Shown: in pieces, positions 1 through 7,080 of the stretch | Layout: every line of letters starts with the position of its first letter | Position numbering within the stretch: position 1 is the first letter of the stretch | Source: Sphingomonas sp. CL5.1 | Lineage (GTDB): Bacteria; Pseudomonadota; Alphaproteobacteria; Sphingomonadales; Sphingomonadaceae | Assembly (NCBI RefSeq): GCF_013344685.1 | Contig: NZ_CP050137.1 | Coordinates: 2,659,001 to 2,723,000 of the forward strand | DNA: 64,000 nt | Direction: 5' to 3' | Program-made: the position numbers and the translations under genes | Notes under the pieces: generated by a model | Databases searched by the model: none | Told to the model about the DNA's origin: nothing | The model's input: only the letters and a program-made list of their open reading frames with translations

Positions 1-155
1 TCCTCGGCGGTGCGTTCGACGAGGCGGCCGATGCCATTGTCGTTGTTCCACGCCTTGAGCTTGCGGGTGAAGCGCTCGGGCGGACGCGGTTCGCCATTGG
101 AATAACGGATCAGGCTGCCGAGCGGCGCGGTATCGTAGATGTCTTGAGCAAGCAT
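1..155 (-). CDS. Hypothetical protein, N-terminal part only
   Basis: The first 51 codons of a minus-strand gene that runs off the left edge. It starts MLAQDIYDTAPLG and contains the stretch GEPRPPERFTRKLKAWNN, a charged soluble-looking start. An AAGGAC ribosome binding site lies just upstream, directly after a 13-bp hairpin (174-205). It is the last visible gene of the ParB-led operon. I do not recognise the family; the context suggests a mobile-element gene of unknown job. Confidence 0.6.
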   Translation of the reverse strand, partial: MLAQDIYDTAPLGSLIRYSNGEPRPPERFTRKLKAWNNDNGIGRLVERTAE

Positions 156-173
156 GTTTCAAGTCCTTGAAAC

Positions 174-205
174 GCGAAAGCCCGGCACGACGGCCGGGCT
201 TTCGC
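174..205 (-). repeat. Perfect 13-bp inverted repeat, leader hairpin copy 1
   Basis: Arms 174-186 and 193-205 (GCGAAAGCCCGGC and its exact complement) enclose a 6-nt loop. The hairpin ends 18 nt before the start codon of the next minus-strand gene. It shares its core CCCGGC/GCCGGG with the hairpins at 995-1025 and 2154-2177, which sit at the same distance from their genes. It has no U-run, so a classical terminator is unlikely. Confidence 0.75.
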
Positions 206-226
206 GGGATGGATGGGGTGAAAGGG

Positions 227-973
227 TCAGGCGTTGCGGTGTCGAGCGATCGCGATGGCAGCCCGTGCCGCCACGGCGGCGATGGCTCCGTGCTGGACGG
301 CGAGATCAGTCGCCTCGACCGTTTGCAGGCAGGCGGCCCGGATATCCTCGTCGGTGACGCTCGACGCATCGGGCCCGGCGGGGAGATCAGCGTCCGCGAT
401 CGCCGTGATCGCGCGGCGGACCTCGGCTTCGTCGAGACGCAGCAGCGCATGGCTGCCGTGACCGGGCGCGCAGCCGAGTTCGCCATATTCGGCGCGATCG
501 AGCAGCTCGCATTCCATCTGACCGGTCGTGGACGTCAGGATATGATCGGCGGTCACCACGGTCACGCCGCCGCCAAAGCCGTCGGGCCGCATCTTGCTGC
601 ACATCCAGGCGGAGGTGATGGTGACGTGATCGAGCTGGTCGCAGCGCCGGACGATCGCCTGAAAGATGCGGTCGTCGCCCTGATCCGCCAGATCGAGTTC
701 GACTTCATCCTCATCGGGTCCGAGCGCGGCAAGCTCGTCCCGAACCAGCTCGGCGACGCTGCCGGGGGCGATCGTCTCGCCCGCCAGAACCTCGCGAAGC
801 TCGGCGGCCTTGAACCACAGGCAGTCGTTGGTTCCGCCGCTGGCGAAGAAATAGACCGCATCGCCATCGGGTTCGTTCTCGTAGATCTGGGTCAGGAGCA
901 CCAGTTCGAGCGGGGTGATCGCGTCGGCCGGAATGCTCGGCCAGACGACGGTCGGAAAGAAATAGTCAGCCAT
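227..973 (-). CDS. Conserved mobile-element hypothetical protein
   Basis: A 248-aa, strongly acidic, soluble-looking protein. I chose the start MADYFFPTVVWPSIP because GAAGGACATGACATG places a ribosome binding site there and the upstream extension falls inside the leader hairpin. The first third looks globular (PLELVLLTQIYENEPDGDAV). The middle has the acidic stretch DEDEVELDLADQGDD, and the last third is Ala-rich and helical. No enzyme motif or membrane segment is visible. It sits between two hairpins in the ParB operon. I do not recognise the family. Confidence 0.7.
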   Translation of the reverse strand: MADYFFPTVVWPSIPADAITPLELVLLTQIYENEPDGDAVYFFASGGTNDCLWFKAAELREVLAGETIAPGSVAELVRDELAALGPDEDEVELDLADQGDDRIFQAIVRRCDQLDHVTITSAWMCSKMRPDGFGGGVTVVTADHILTSTTGQMECELLDRAEYGELGCAPGHGSHALLRLDEAEVRRAITAIADADLPAGPDASSVTDEDIRAACLQTVEATDLAVQHGAIAAVAARAAIAIARHRNA

Positions 974-994
974 GTCATGTCCTTCGATAAGAAC

Positions 995-1025
995 GCGAAA
1001 ACCCGGCGCGGCGGCCGGGTTTCGC
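995..1025 (-). repeat. Leader hairpin copy 2
   Basis: Left arm 995-1007 (GCGAAAACCCGGC) pairs with 1014-1025, with one unpaired base. It ends 21 nt before the start codon at 973 and is followed by GTTCTTATC and an AAGGAC ribosome binding site. It matches copy 1 in core sequence and in placement. Confidence 0.7.
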
Positions 1026-1056
1026 AAGGGTTGCAACGGGGGTCGGAGGATTGCCG

Positions 1057-1275
1057 CTAGTCGGGCGGATCGGGTTCAGGCGGACCGTCGCGGATCGAAA
1101 CCCGCAGCGTCCAGGTCCGGACAAGGGCATCGGCGTCGAGGAAGCCGTCGCCCATCAGCCGCGAGCGAATGGCGCGGTCGGTGTCCTGGGCCGCGAGATC
1201 GAGCGTCTCGCGATCGACGACCGGCACGCCGGCCCAGTCCTCCAGGTCGAATTCGAGGATGGCCTGGATCTTCAT
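1057..1275 (-). CDS. Small hypothetical protein (72 aa)
   Basis: Starts MKIQAILEFDLEDWAGVPV and ends in a Pro/Asp-rich tail (DGPPEPDPPD). Its ATG overlaps the stop of the upstream DUF6915 gene as ATGA, which implies translational coupling and decides the start. The N-terminal beta-rich pattern suggests a small folded domain. No catalytic motif is seen and I do not recognise the family. It is followed by a leader hairpin and the next operon gene. Confidence 0.65.
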   Translation of the reverse strand: MKIQAILEFDLEDWAGVPVVDRETLDLAAQDTDRAIRSRLMGDGFLDADALVRTWTLRVSIRDGPPEPDPPD

Positions 1276-1661
1276 GCCGCCTTCCTTTCGATCGGAGGAG
1301 GCACCGCGAACGGATCGACGTCGCGATGGATCGGCTGCGCGCGGCCCATCCACGGTTCGGGCCGGATGCAGCGGACCCAGTCGGCGAAGCCCGGGATGTA
1401 GCCGAGATCCTCGCGGACATGCTGTTCGCCGATCAGCCGGACGGGCACCGTGCGCCCGGAGGCGATGGTGATGGTCGGGCCGAAAAAGCGTTCGAGCATG
1501 AAGATGCCCTCGGCATGATGGCGCAGCGCGCGGTGCCGGAAATCCGCCGTGATCAGCTTCGACGGCTCATCGAACCATTGATGGAGCGGCAGATAATCCT
1601 CCGGCGCGCCGCCCCATTTCCGGACCGAGGACAGCGCGTGATGGTAGCAATGTCCCATCAT
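1272..1661 (-). CDS. DUF6915 family protein
   Basis: 129 aa. The sequence (HHALSSVRKWGG near residue 7, HQWFDEPSKLITADFRHRALRHH around 27-49, then VRLIGEQHVREDLGYIP around 73-89) fits my recall of DUF6915, a small family common in alphaproteobacterial plasmids and integrative elements. The His-rich RHRALRHHAEG segment could bind metal or nucleic acid, but this is speculation. It begins 7 nt after the DUF6878 gene and overlaps the 72-aa gene by ATGA, so the three are translated as a block. Function unknown; the family name is from memory, not from a search. Confidence 0.7.
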   Translation of the reverse strand: MMGHCYHHALSSVRKWGGAPEDYLPLHQWFDEPSKLITADFRHRALRHHAEGIFMLERFFGPTITIASGRTVPVRLIGEQHVREDLGYIPGFADWVRCIRPEPWMGRAQPIHRDVDPFAVPPPIERKAA

Positions 1662-1668
1662 CCCCTCC

Positions 1669-2133
1669 TCACAGGCTGTATTGATGATGTTCCGACGACA
1701 TGAACCGCTCGTTGTAATCGAGCGTGATCGTGCCGGCGGTCACATCGAAGGTGAACTCGCCATAGGCGCCGTCCGAATTCTCCCAGCCCGCGTGCTCCTG
1801 CTGGAGGAGGTCGTAAGCGAGATATTCCAGCGCCTGGCCGGCGCTGAACTTGCGCTGCTTCGGTTGGGCCTCGCCATAGGGCAGATCGAGAAAGGCAAGC
1901 TTGCCCTTGGGGAGGTCGACCAGCGTGTCGCCATTATAGGGCTGGATGTCCTCGATCTGGCCGCTGTCGCCCTCGCCGTCGAAGGTGACGATGACGCGCG
2001 TGATGGGGCCCAAGCCGAGGAAGGCGAACAGCCGCTGTCGGTTTTCGGGAACAAGCTGTGCCGCGGCGGCTTCCCAGGCCGCGTATCGTCGCATCGCCTC
2101 GGCTATATCGATGGGCGCATGGGTCTTCGTCAT
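1669..2133 (-). CDS. DUF6878 family protein
   Basis: 154 aa. The core VTFDGEGDSGQIEDIQP near residues 49-65 and the C-terminal stretch YGEFTFDVTAGTITLDYNER recall DUF6878, an uncharacterised family typical of sphingomonad and rhizobial mobile elements. The N-terminus is helical (IDIAEAMRRYAAWEAAAAQL). There is no signal peptide or membrane segment. The start follows GGAGAACCGCA, with a leader hairpin 20 nt upstream, and the next gene starts 7 nt downstream. Function unknown. Confidence 0.7.
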   Translation of the reverse strand: MTKTHAPIDIAEAMRRYAAWEAAAAQLVPENRQRLFAFLGLGPITRVIVTFDGEGDSGQIEDIQPYNGDTLVDLPKGKLAFLDLPYGEAQPKQRKFSAGQALEYLAYDLLQQEHAGWENSDGAYGEFTFDVTAGTITLDYNERFMSSEHHQYSL

Positions 2134-2153
2134 TGCGGTTCTCCAGAAACGGC

Positions 2154-2177
2154 AAAGCCCGGCGCGATGGCCGGGCT
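2154..2177 (-). repeat. Leader hairpin copy 3
   Basis: Eight-bp arms (AGCCCGGC 2156-2163 and GCCGGGCT 2170-2177) with a 6-nt loop. It ends 20 nt before the DUF6878 start and is followed by GCCGTTTC and a GGAGAA ribosome binding site, the same layout as copies 1 and 2. Confidence 0.65.
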
Positions 2178-2217
2178 CGTCGGGTTGATGGGATGAAATG
2201 TCGGCGGCGGCGTCGCG

Positions 2218-2412
2218 TCATTCTCGCAGGCCGCCATCGGCGATCGTCTCGATCCAGTCGGCCGCTTCGTCGAAATCGGCATCGCCATCGTCGACGATCC
2301 GGGCCAGCGCGACGGCGCCCTCGCGGCCAAGCTCGCCGAGGCGCTGAAGGGCGGCAAGGAGCAGCGGCGCCAGCTCGTCGGCCGTGGCGAACGGAATCTG
2401 GGAAAGTTTCAC
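2218..2412 (-). CDS. Small hypothetical protein (64 aa)
   Basis: A short acidic helical protein (LAPLLLAALQRLGELGREGAVALARIVDDGDADFDEAADWIE). I took the GTG at 2412 as start because AGGAG lies 7 nt upstream; a TTG two codons earlier is possible. It lies between parB and the DUF6878 gene with a hairpin on each side. No family recognised. Confidence 0.55.
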   Translation of the reverse strand: MKLSQIPFATADELAPLLLAALQRLGELGREGAVALARIVDDGDADFDEAADWIETIADGGLRE

Positions 2413-2441
2413 GATCAATCTCCTGATGGTGGGGAAAAGGA

Positions 2442-2463
2442 CGGGGCGACCGAAGCCGCCCCG
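2442..2463 (-). repeat. Hairpin after parB
   Basis: CGGGGCG (2442-2448) pairs with CGCCCCG (2457-2463) around an 8-nt loop. It lies between the parB stop and the 64-aa gene, about 30 nt before that start. It differs in sequence from the three CCCGGC hairpins but plays the same positional role. Confidence 0.55.
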
Positions 2464-2471
2464 CCAGAAGG

Positions 2472-4613
2472 TCAGGCCGCGGTGGCGATCGGCGCGCCGT
2501 CGTCGTTGTCGGCCTCAGGGGTGCCCTCGTCGTCGAGGAAGGCCGGGAGCGGAGCCGCTTCCTCCTCCCCGGTCGCGTCCGCCGCCGAGAAGGCATCGGC
2601 GATGTTCGGCGTGCGCATCGGCTCCGGAAGCCAGCTGGCGTCTTCGAGCAGGCGTTCGGCCTCGCGCGCAATGTCGCCCTTCTTGAGATGGTCGATCATC
2701 TCGGCGAACCGCGCGCCCTTCGCCTCGGCCACGTCCGCGAGGATGCGCGGCTTGGTGATCGAGGAGAAATAGCCCGCGACCGTCGGCCGCCAGCCCGCGC
2801 CCACCAGATCGAGTCCGACCGCCCGCGCCAGGATGTCGCTATGCGCGATGCGCCGCTCGATCATGTGGTGCGAGATGCGCCCGGTGCCGTATTTGCCGAC
2901 AACCTCCTGCTGGGCGTTGACCGTGAGCGAGGCGCAATGCGCGAACAATGCGGCCTGCTCGGCGGCATCGAGCTGGAGCAGCGCGTCCCACAATTCCTTT
3001 TCGGAATCGGGCAGGCGGTCGGCCCAACGCTTGTGACGCTCGGCGATCGCCTTCGCGGGGGCGCTGTCGCGCAGGCCGGTCGGGGAGAAGCCGAACGACG
3101 GCTTGTTGAGCGAGATCTGGAGGCACGATTCGCTCGACGCATAGTAAAAGCTGGCGATCACGAAGGCGTGCAGCACGGCGGCGAACGCGGTCGTCGGACT
3201 CTGGGCGAAGGCGTCCTGAAGCGCGAGCGTTCGCCACGCCGTCAGTTCCGCCACGAGCCGGTCGTTGAGCGGCTTGACGACTTCCTCGTCGGCGTCGTCC
3301 TCCTCGTCGGATGATTTGCCGATCGCGACGACCGTGGTCGCCGAACCCGCCTCCTGCTCGTCCGGTTCGGCGCGCTGGTCGGGCGCAGCATCGACGTCCT
3401 GCTCCTCGTCGGTATGAACGACCGGCTCGTCCTCGGCGCGCACATAGCCGCGGTCGATGGACAGCGAGCCATCCGAGTCGATCGAGACGAACACGCCGGC
3501 ATTGGCCATGTCCTCCGGAGCAAAGGTCATCGGCCGGTCGACCAGCGCACCGATTTCCTCGTCGAGCGCGATCAGGCGCGTATTGACCTCGTCGGGGAAA
3601 GCGGGAGCGTCGGCCCATTCGGCCTCGAGCGCGTCGGCTTCGTCCTGAAGCGTGGCGAGACGTTTCTCCTCGTCGGGGGGCATCGGCGTCTCGACGCCGT
3701 CGAGCTCGCGCATGCCGTTGGTGACGCCCCAGGGCATGTCGACCGCGGTCGCCACCCATTTCCAGCCTTCCGCGCCGATTTTCTCGCCTTCGGCCTGGAG
3801 CTTCTCGGTGACGAGGCGGTCGAGCAGAGCCGGATCGGTCAGCCAGCCGCCATCATCGGGTTGGAACAGATCGCGCATCGCCTCGCTGCCGCCCGCGGCG
3901 AGATAGGCCTCGATGCCGATGAAGCGGACGCGCTTGTCGGCGACGCGCACCGCGCCCTCGGTGAGCTTGTCACGGATGAACTGCGGTGACTTGTTGTAGC
4001 TGTGGGCGAGCAATTCCCACACCTGCTCCTGGCGTTCATGGTCATCCGACACCGAAAAGGCCATGAGCTGATCGAGCGTCATGCCGTCGTCGGCATAGAT
4101 CTCGTGGAGCTTCGGCGAGACCTTGGCCAGCCGGAGCCGCTGATTCACGACCGCCGGGGTGACCCTGAAGTGCGCGGCGATCGACTCGACGCCTTCGCCC
4201 TTGTCGATCATCCTCTGCATGGCGCGGAACTGATCGAGCGGGTGAAGCTGCTCGCGGAAGGTATTCTCGGCGAAGCTGTCTTCCTCGGCCGAAACATCGT
4301 CATTGGCGGCTTTGACGACGCAGGGGATCGGCGTGTTCTTCGCCAGCCGCTTCTGCTTCACCAGCAGTTCGAGCGCGCGGAACCGTCGCCCGCCCGCGGG
4401 CACCTCGAACCGGCCGGTTTCCTGACCCTCGCCGTCGAGGATGGGCCGGACGTTGAGGCTCTGAAGGAGCGTGCGGCGGACGATATCCTCCGCCAGATCG
4501 CCGATCGAGACGCCGGCGTTCACCCGCCGAACATTGGACTGGGACAGGACCAGCCGGTCGAAGGGAATGTCCCGCGAGCCGCTGAGGACGATCTTCTGGG
4601 GCGCTTTGGCCAT
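2472..4613 (-). CDS. ParB/RepB/Spo0J-family DNA-binding protein (713 aa)
   Basis: Residues 12-130 form the ParB N-terminal (sulfiredoxin-like) domain, with the nucleotide-binding box AGGRRFRAL at 73-81 and ENTFREQLHP at 117-126. A KorB/Spo0J-type helix-turn-helix follows (GVESIAAHFRVTPAVVNQRL, about 141-160). The remaining 500 residues are long, acidic and mostly helical (a stretch rich in D/E around 390-440) and are not part of chromosomal ParB, which is about 300 aa. There is no parA next to it. It heads the minus-strand operon and starts after GGAGAACACCC. Proteins of this long type are common in integrative elements of this group; DNA binding is well supported, the exact role (partition, regulation, anti-restriction) is not. 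Confidence 0.85.
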   Translation of the reverse strand: MAKAPQKIVLSGSRDIPFDRLVLSQSNVRRVNAGVSIGDLAEDIVRRTLLQSLNVRPILDGEGQETGRFEVPAGGRRFRALELLVKQKRLAKNTPIPCVVKAANDDVSAEEDSFAENTFREQLHPLDQFRAMQRMIDKGEGVESIAAHFRVTPAVVNQRLRLAKVSPKLHEIYADDGMTLDQLMAFSVSDDHERQEQVWELLAHSYNKSPQFIRDKLTEGAVRVADKRVRFIGIEAYLAAGGSEAMRDLFQPDDGGWLTDPALLDRLVTEKLQAEGEKIGAEGWKWVATAVDMPWGVTNGMRELDGVETPMPPDEEKRLATLQDEADALEAEWADAPAFPDEVNTRLIALDEEIGALVDRPMTFAPEDMANAGVFVSIDSDGSLSIDRGYVRAEDEPVVHTDEEQDVDAAPDQRAEPDEQEAGSATTVVAIGKSSDEEDDADEEVVKPLNDRLVAELTAWRTLALQDAFAQSPTTAFAAVLHAFVIASFYYASSESCLQISLNKPSFGFSPTGLRDSAPAKAIAERHKRWADRLPDSEKELWDALLQLDAAEQAALFAHCASLTVNAQQEVVGKYGTGRISHHMIERRIAHSDILARAVGLDLVGAGWRPTVAGYFSSITKPRILADVAEAKGARFAEMIDHLKKGDIAREAERLLEDASWLPEPMRTPNIADAFSAADATGEEEAAPLPAFLDDEGTPEADNDDGAPIATAA

Positions 4614-4694
4614 GGGTGTTCTCCGGACGGGCCGCCGCGAGACTCTCTCCCGGCTCCAAGCCCGTCATGAAGCCCCGGCCTTCCTTTCCCTCTG

Positions 4695-4719
4695 GCGGGC
4701 CGCCCCCCGGGCGGCCCGC
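4695..4719 (-). repeat. Perfect 11-bp inverted repeat in the parB leader
   Basis: GCGGGCCGCCC (4695-4705) and its exact complement (4709-4719) are separated by CCC. All-GC and very stable, it lies about 80 nt upstream of the parB start on the transcribed side. It could be a transcript hairpin or a protein-binding palindrome. Confidence 0.65.
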
Positions 4720-4786
4720 GCGACGCGGCGCGGTTTGTCGGCATCCAGGGCTTCGTGGATCGGGCGGGGAGGGGGCCATCCCGGGT

Positions 4787-4833
4787 TTGCACGCATGGGT
4801 CTGCATGTTATAAACGTCTAGACACATAGACGT
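4787..4833 (+). promoter_or_regulatory. Toxin-antitoxin promoter with overlapping operator
   Basis: A -35-like TTGCAC (4787-4792) and a -10-like TATAAA (4809-4814) are 16 bp apart. A perfect 7-bp inverted repeat, ACGTCTA (4814-4820) and TAGACGT (4827-4833), starts at the last base of the -10 box. The antitoxin ATG is at 4845. RHH antitoxins usually bind such palindromes to repress their own operon, so autoregulation is the natural inference. Confidence 0.65.
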
Positions 4834-4844
4834 ATAGGTGTGTG

Positions 4845-5105
4845 ATGGCCGAGCTTGCCCGCTGGAGTTTGAAAGTCTCGCGCGAGACCGATGTTGCGCT
4901 TCGCACGCTGCTGGCGACGCGCGGCGGGAAGAAGGGTGATCTGTCGCGCTTCGTCGAGGACGCCGTCAACCGCGAGGTGCTGCGGGAGACCGTGCAAGAC
5001 ATCCGGGCGCGAAACGCGGACCTTCAACCTGATGAAATCGCGCGGCTGGTCGACGAAGAAACCCGCCTGGGTCGCCCGTCGTTCTGGAATGAACGCCGCC
5101 GTTGA
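4845..5105 (+). CDS. RHH-type antitoxin of a PIN toxin pair
   Basis: 86 aa. The N-terminus WSLKVSRETDVALRTLLATRG followed by DLSRFVEDAVNREVLR (about residues 33-48) has the strand-helix-helix pattern of ribbon-helix-helix antitoxins. The acidic C-terminus (DLQPDEIARLVDEETRLGRP) would be the toxin-binding tail. The stop is 3 nt before the toxin ATG. The start ATG at 4845 is preferred to an overlapping GTG at 4842. A palindrome at its promoter fits autoregulation. Confidence 0.75.
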   Translation: MAELARWSLKVSRETDVALRTLLATRGGKKGDLSRFVEDAVNREVLRETVQDIRARNADLQPDEIARLVDEETRLGRPSFWNERRR

Positions 5106-5108
5106 TCG

Positions 5109-5528
5109 ATGCGCGTCATCCTCGATACCAACGTGCTCCTGAGTGGGCTCATCTCCCCCTCTGGCGGACCGTCGCGTCTGATCGACGCCTGGCTGGATCA
5201 CAGATTCACGCTGATCAGTCATGCGATACAACTCGATGAGTTTCGCGAGGTCAGTCGTCGCGACAAGATTCGCGCGCTGCTGCGACCGGCAGAGGCTGGA
5301 AGGTTACTGAACCAGATCACGCTCGTGGCGGACATGCCGGATAAGCTCCCGCCCGTTCAGCGTTCTCGCGATCCACGCGATGATTTCTTGCTTGGCCTGT
5401 GCGAGGCAGGCGGAGCGGATTGGCTCGTGACCGGTGACAAGGATGATCTCCTTTCCCTTGACCGTCACGGACGGACCCACATCGTCACGGTGGCAAAACT
5501 GCTCGCTGAACTGGCGCTGGATCGCTAA
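5109..5528 (+). CDS. PIN-domain toxin, putative ribonuclease
   Basis: 139 aa, full length for the COG1569-like PIN family. It opens with ILDTNVLLSG (Asp6) and carries an acidic Glu44 in QLDEFREVS, Asp91/Asp92 in SRDPRDDFLL and Asp110 in VTGDKDDLL, the four-acid set that binds Mg/Mn in PIN ribonucleases. It is paired with the RHH gene 3 nt upstream. In such pairs the toxin cleaves RNA when the antitoxin is lost, which stabilises the mobile element. RNA specificity cannot be read from the sequence. Confidence 0.85.
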   Translation: MRVILDTNVLLSGLISPSGGPSRLIDAWLDHRFTLISHAIQLDEFREVSRRDKIRALLRPAEAGRLLNQITLVADMPDKLPPVQRSRDPRDDFLLGLCEAGGADWLVTGDKDDLLSLDRHGRTHIVTVAKLLAELALDR

Positions 5529-5656
5529 GTTTCAGCCAGTCTGTCCCGCAGAACTGAAGAGCCGAGATACTCCCGGCGCTGGTCCGCGAAACCCCGGAAA
5601 ATGACACTGCTCGTCGCAAGCGAACAACGCGCCCCCACGAACCGCATTGCCACGAT

Positions 5657-5671
5657 GTTCATTATTTGTTC
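5657..5671 (+). promoter_or_regulatory. LexA (SOS) box of alphaproteobacterial type
   Basis: GTTC (5657-5660), seven bases, GTTC (5668-5671) is an exact match to the GTTC-N7-GTTC LexA site known in alphaproteobacteria. It falls inside a possible promoter, TTGCCA (5647-5652), 17 bp, TCTTAT (5670-5675), whose start point would be at or near the ATG at 5682. Confidence 0.55.
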
Positions 5672-5681
5672 TTATGGTGAC

Positions 5682-5870
5682 ATGGAACGAATCGAGCAAA
5701 AGGAACTCGCCGCCATCCTGCTCGCCGCCCCGGGATGGGCGCGTGTCGGGTTGACGATGCCTGATCCGCGGCTGCGCGAGCGTGCGGCGGACACGCTGGC
5801 GGCGACGATCATCGAGAAACTGCGGCGCGAGGCTTTGCCCGATATCAATCAGTTCAGGTTGCCGCTGTAG
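5682..5870 (+). CDS. DUF6771 family protein
   Basis: 62 aa. The segment LLAAPGWARVGLTMPDPRLRERAADTLAATIIEKL matches my recall of DUF6771, a small family of unknown function in sphingomonads. I chose the ATG at 5682 because conservation begins at MERIEQKELAAIL; no ribosome binding site precedes it and the promoter geometry suggests a leaderless transcript. The LexA box immediately upstream predicts DNA-damage induction. The family name is from memory. Confidence 0.6.
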   Translation: MERIEQKELAAILLAAPGWARVGLTMPDPRLRERAADTLAATIIEKLRREALPDINQFRLPL

Positions 5871-6073
5871 CGCGGCTGTCGTGCCGCATCGCCGGGGGTG
5901 GCGTGATCTGCTGTCAGGCCGATATGGGCAGCGCTGGTTGACAGCGTGGTCGGTATCGTAACGGTCCTGCATGAACGTAGGCACCAACTGGATCGCTTTC
6001 GCGAAGATGGCGAGGTCTGCTTGCACACGGTGAAGATCATTCCAGAAATGGACGATGCAGGACAGCGGGAATG

Positions 6074-6265
6074 ATGACGCCGGAGCGGGAGCGGCTGGCC
6101 GAGGCCCTGACGATCGAGCGGCTGCATGGCGATGGCGCCGAACTCTATATCGCCGAGCGGATCGGTGCACTCGCGTTGACCGGCGATACCGTCGGTGTCG
6201 CAAGATTTCGGGCGATCGCAGCAGCACTCGACCGGCTTCGCCGTCCGCCCGCACGTTCCAGTTGA
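6074..6265 (+). CDS. DUF6961 family protein
   Basis: 63 aa. MTPERERLAEALTIERLHGD followed by AELYIAERIGALALTGDTVGVARFRAIAAALDRL resembles DUF6961, small helical proteins common near plasmid and element genes in sphingomonads. A GGGA ribosome binding site precedes the start. There is no motif that suggests an activity. Confidence 0.6.
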   Translation: MTPERERLAEALTIERLHGDGAELYIAERIGALALTGDTVGVARFRAIAAALDRLRRPPARSS

Positions 6266-6321
6266 TCCGCGCGCATCGCGCGATAGTCTCCGCGCGTCCG
6301 ACGATGGACAAGGAGATCAAT

Positions 6322-6522
6322 ATGCGTTCGATCATCGCCGCTCTCGCCGCCGTGACGCTGGTCGCGGGCGCCGCGCCGGCACTCGCCGCGCCATGCAAGG
6401 ATGCCAAAACTGGCAAGTTCGTAAAGTGCCCGCAGAAAGCCGCCGCCAAGCCGACCAAATGCCGCGACGCGAAGGGCAAGTTCGCCAAATGCGGCATTCC
6501 CGGCGCAAAACCGGTGAAGTGA
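6322..6522 (+). CDS. Small secreted Cys/Lys-rich protein
   Basis: 66 aa. Residues 1-28 are a clear signal peptide (MRSIIAALAAVTLVAGAAPALAA). The mature part has two copies of the motif C-[KR]-D-A-K-[TG]-K-F-x-K-C (CKDAKTGKFVKC near 31-42 and CRDAKGKFAKC near 53-63), which gives two disulfide-capable loops in a basic periplasmic peptide. The ribosome binding site AAGGAG lies 7 nt before the ATG. Function unknown; the doubled motif suggests metal, heme or nucleic-acid binding, unproven. Confidence 0.7.
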   Translation: MRSIIAALAAVTLVAGAAPALAAPCKDAKTGKFVKCPQKAAAKPTKCRDAKGKFAKCGIPGAKPVK

Positions 6523-6601
6523 TCTTCGCCGTCATTGACGCCGCCGGCCGATGTCGGCGGCACCTTTGTGATACCGAACAGGCCGAGCGCGCATGGGGGA
6601 A

Positions 6602-7072
6602 ATGATCCGATTCCGGTGGAAACGCCCGCGCGGAAAGATGCGTCCTCCCGGTATGCTCGGCGCGGTCATTGTGAGCGGGATCATCCTCGGGACGGGCGCA
6701 TCGGCAATCGCCAAGAGGCCGGCGGCAGCTGATCCTACGCCGGTCAAGGCGGTCTTTGCTTGCGACAATCCGCGCGTCGTTGACGGCGATACGCTGCGTT
6801 GCGGCGCGACCCGCGTTCGTCTCTCCGGCATCGACGCGCCGGAGCTTCCCGGTCATTGCCGGCAAGGACGCACCTGCGTTTCGGGCGATCCCTACGCCAG
6901 TATCGGGAACCTGCGCCGGCTGATCGGCGGTCGTCCGCTCACCTGCCGGCAAACCGATACCGATCGCTATGGCCGCGTCGTCGCGCTTTGTTCGGTTGGT
7001 GGTCGCAATCTGTCATGTGAGCAGGTTCGGGGTGGCTATGCCGTCAGGCGCTACGCACCGCTGAGCTGCTGA
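6602..7072 (+). CDS. Thermonuclease (SNase-like) family protein
   Basis: 156 aa. A basic start and a hydrophobic stretch (MLGAVIVSGIILGTGAS, about 18-34) act as a membrane anchor or signal. The staphylococcal-nuclease core follows: VVDGDTLRC (58-67), VRLSGIDAPE (72-81) and DRYGRVVALC (121-130), which hold the Ca-binding Asp, catalytic Arg/Glu and second Arg expected of the family. Six cysteines suggest export. I chose the ATG at 6602 because GGGGGA is well placed; 6593 is an alternative. It is likely an extracytoplasmic nuclease; the NRDE gene follows after 8 nt. Confidence 0.8.
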   Translation: MIRFRWKRPRGKMRPPGMLGAVIVSGIILGTGASAIAKRPAAADPTPVKAVFACDNPRVVDGDTLRCGATRVRLSGIDAPELPGHCRQGRTCVSGDPYASIGNLRRLIGGRPLTCRQTDTDRYGRVVALCSVGGRNLSCEQVRGGYAVRRYAPLSC

Positions 7073-7080
7073 TCGATCGC

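Noticed and set aside
174..205. Hairpins of the ParB operon as rho-independent terminators
   Set aside because: They lack a downstream U-run and lie about 20 nt before start codons of co-directional genes.
5917..6075. Minus-strand text resembling a protein (VQADLAIFAKAIQLVPTFMQ) between the DUF6771 and DUF6961 genes
   Set aside because: It has no start codon with a ribosome binding site and no matching family that I can name. It may be a gene relic but is not supported.
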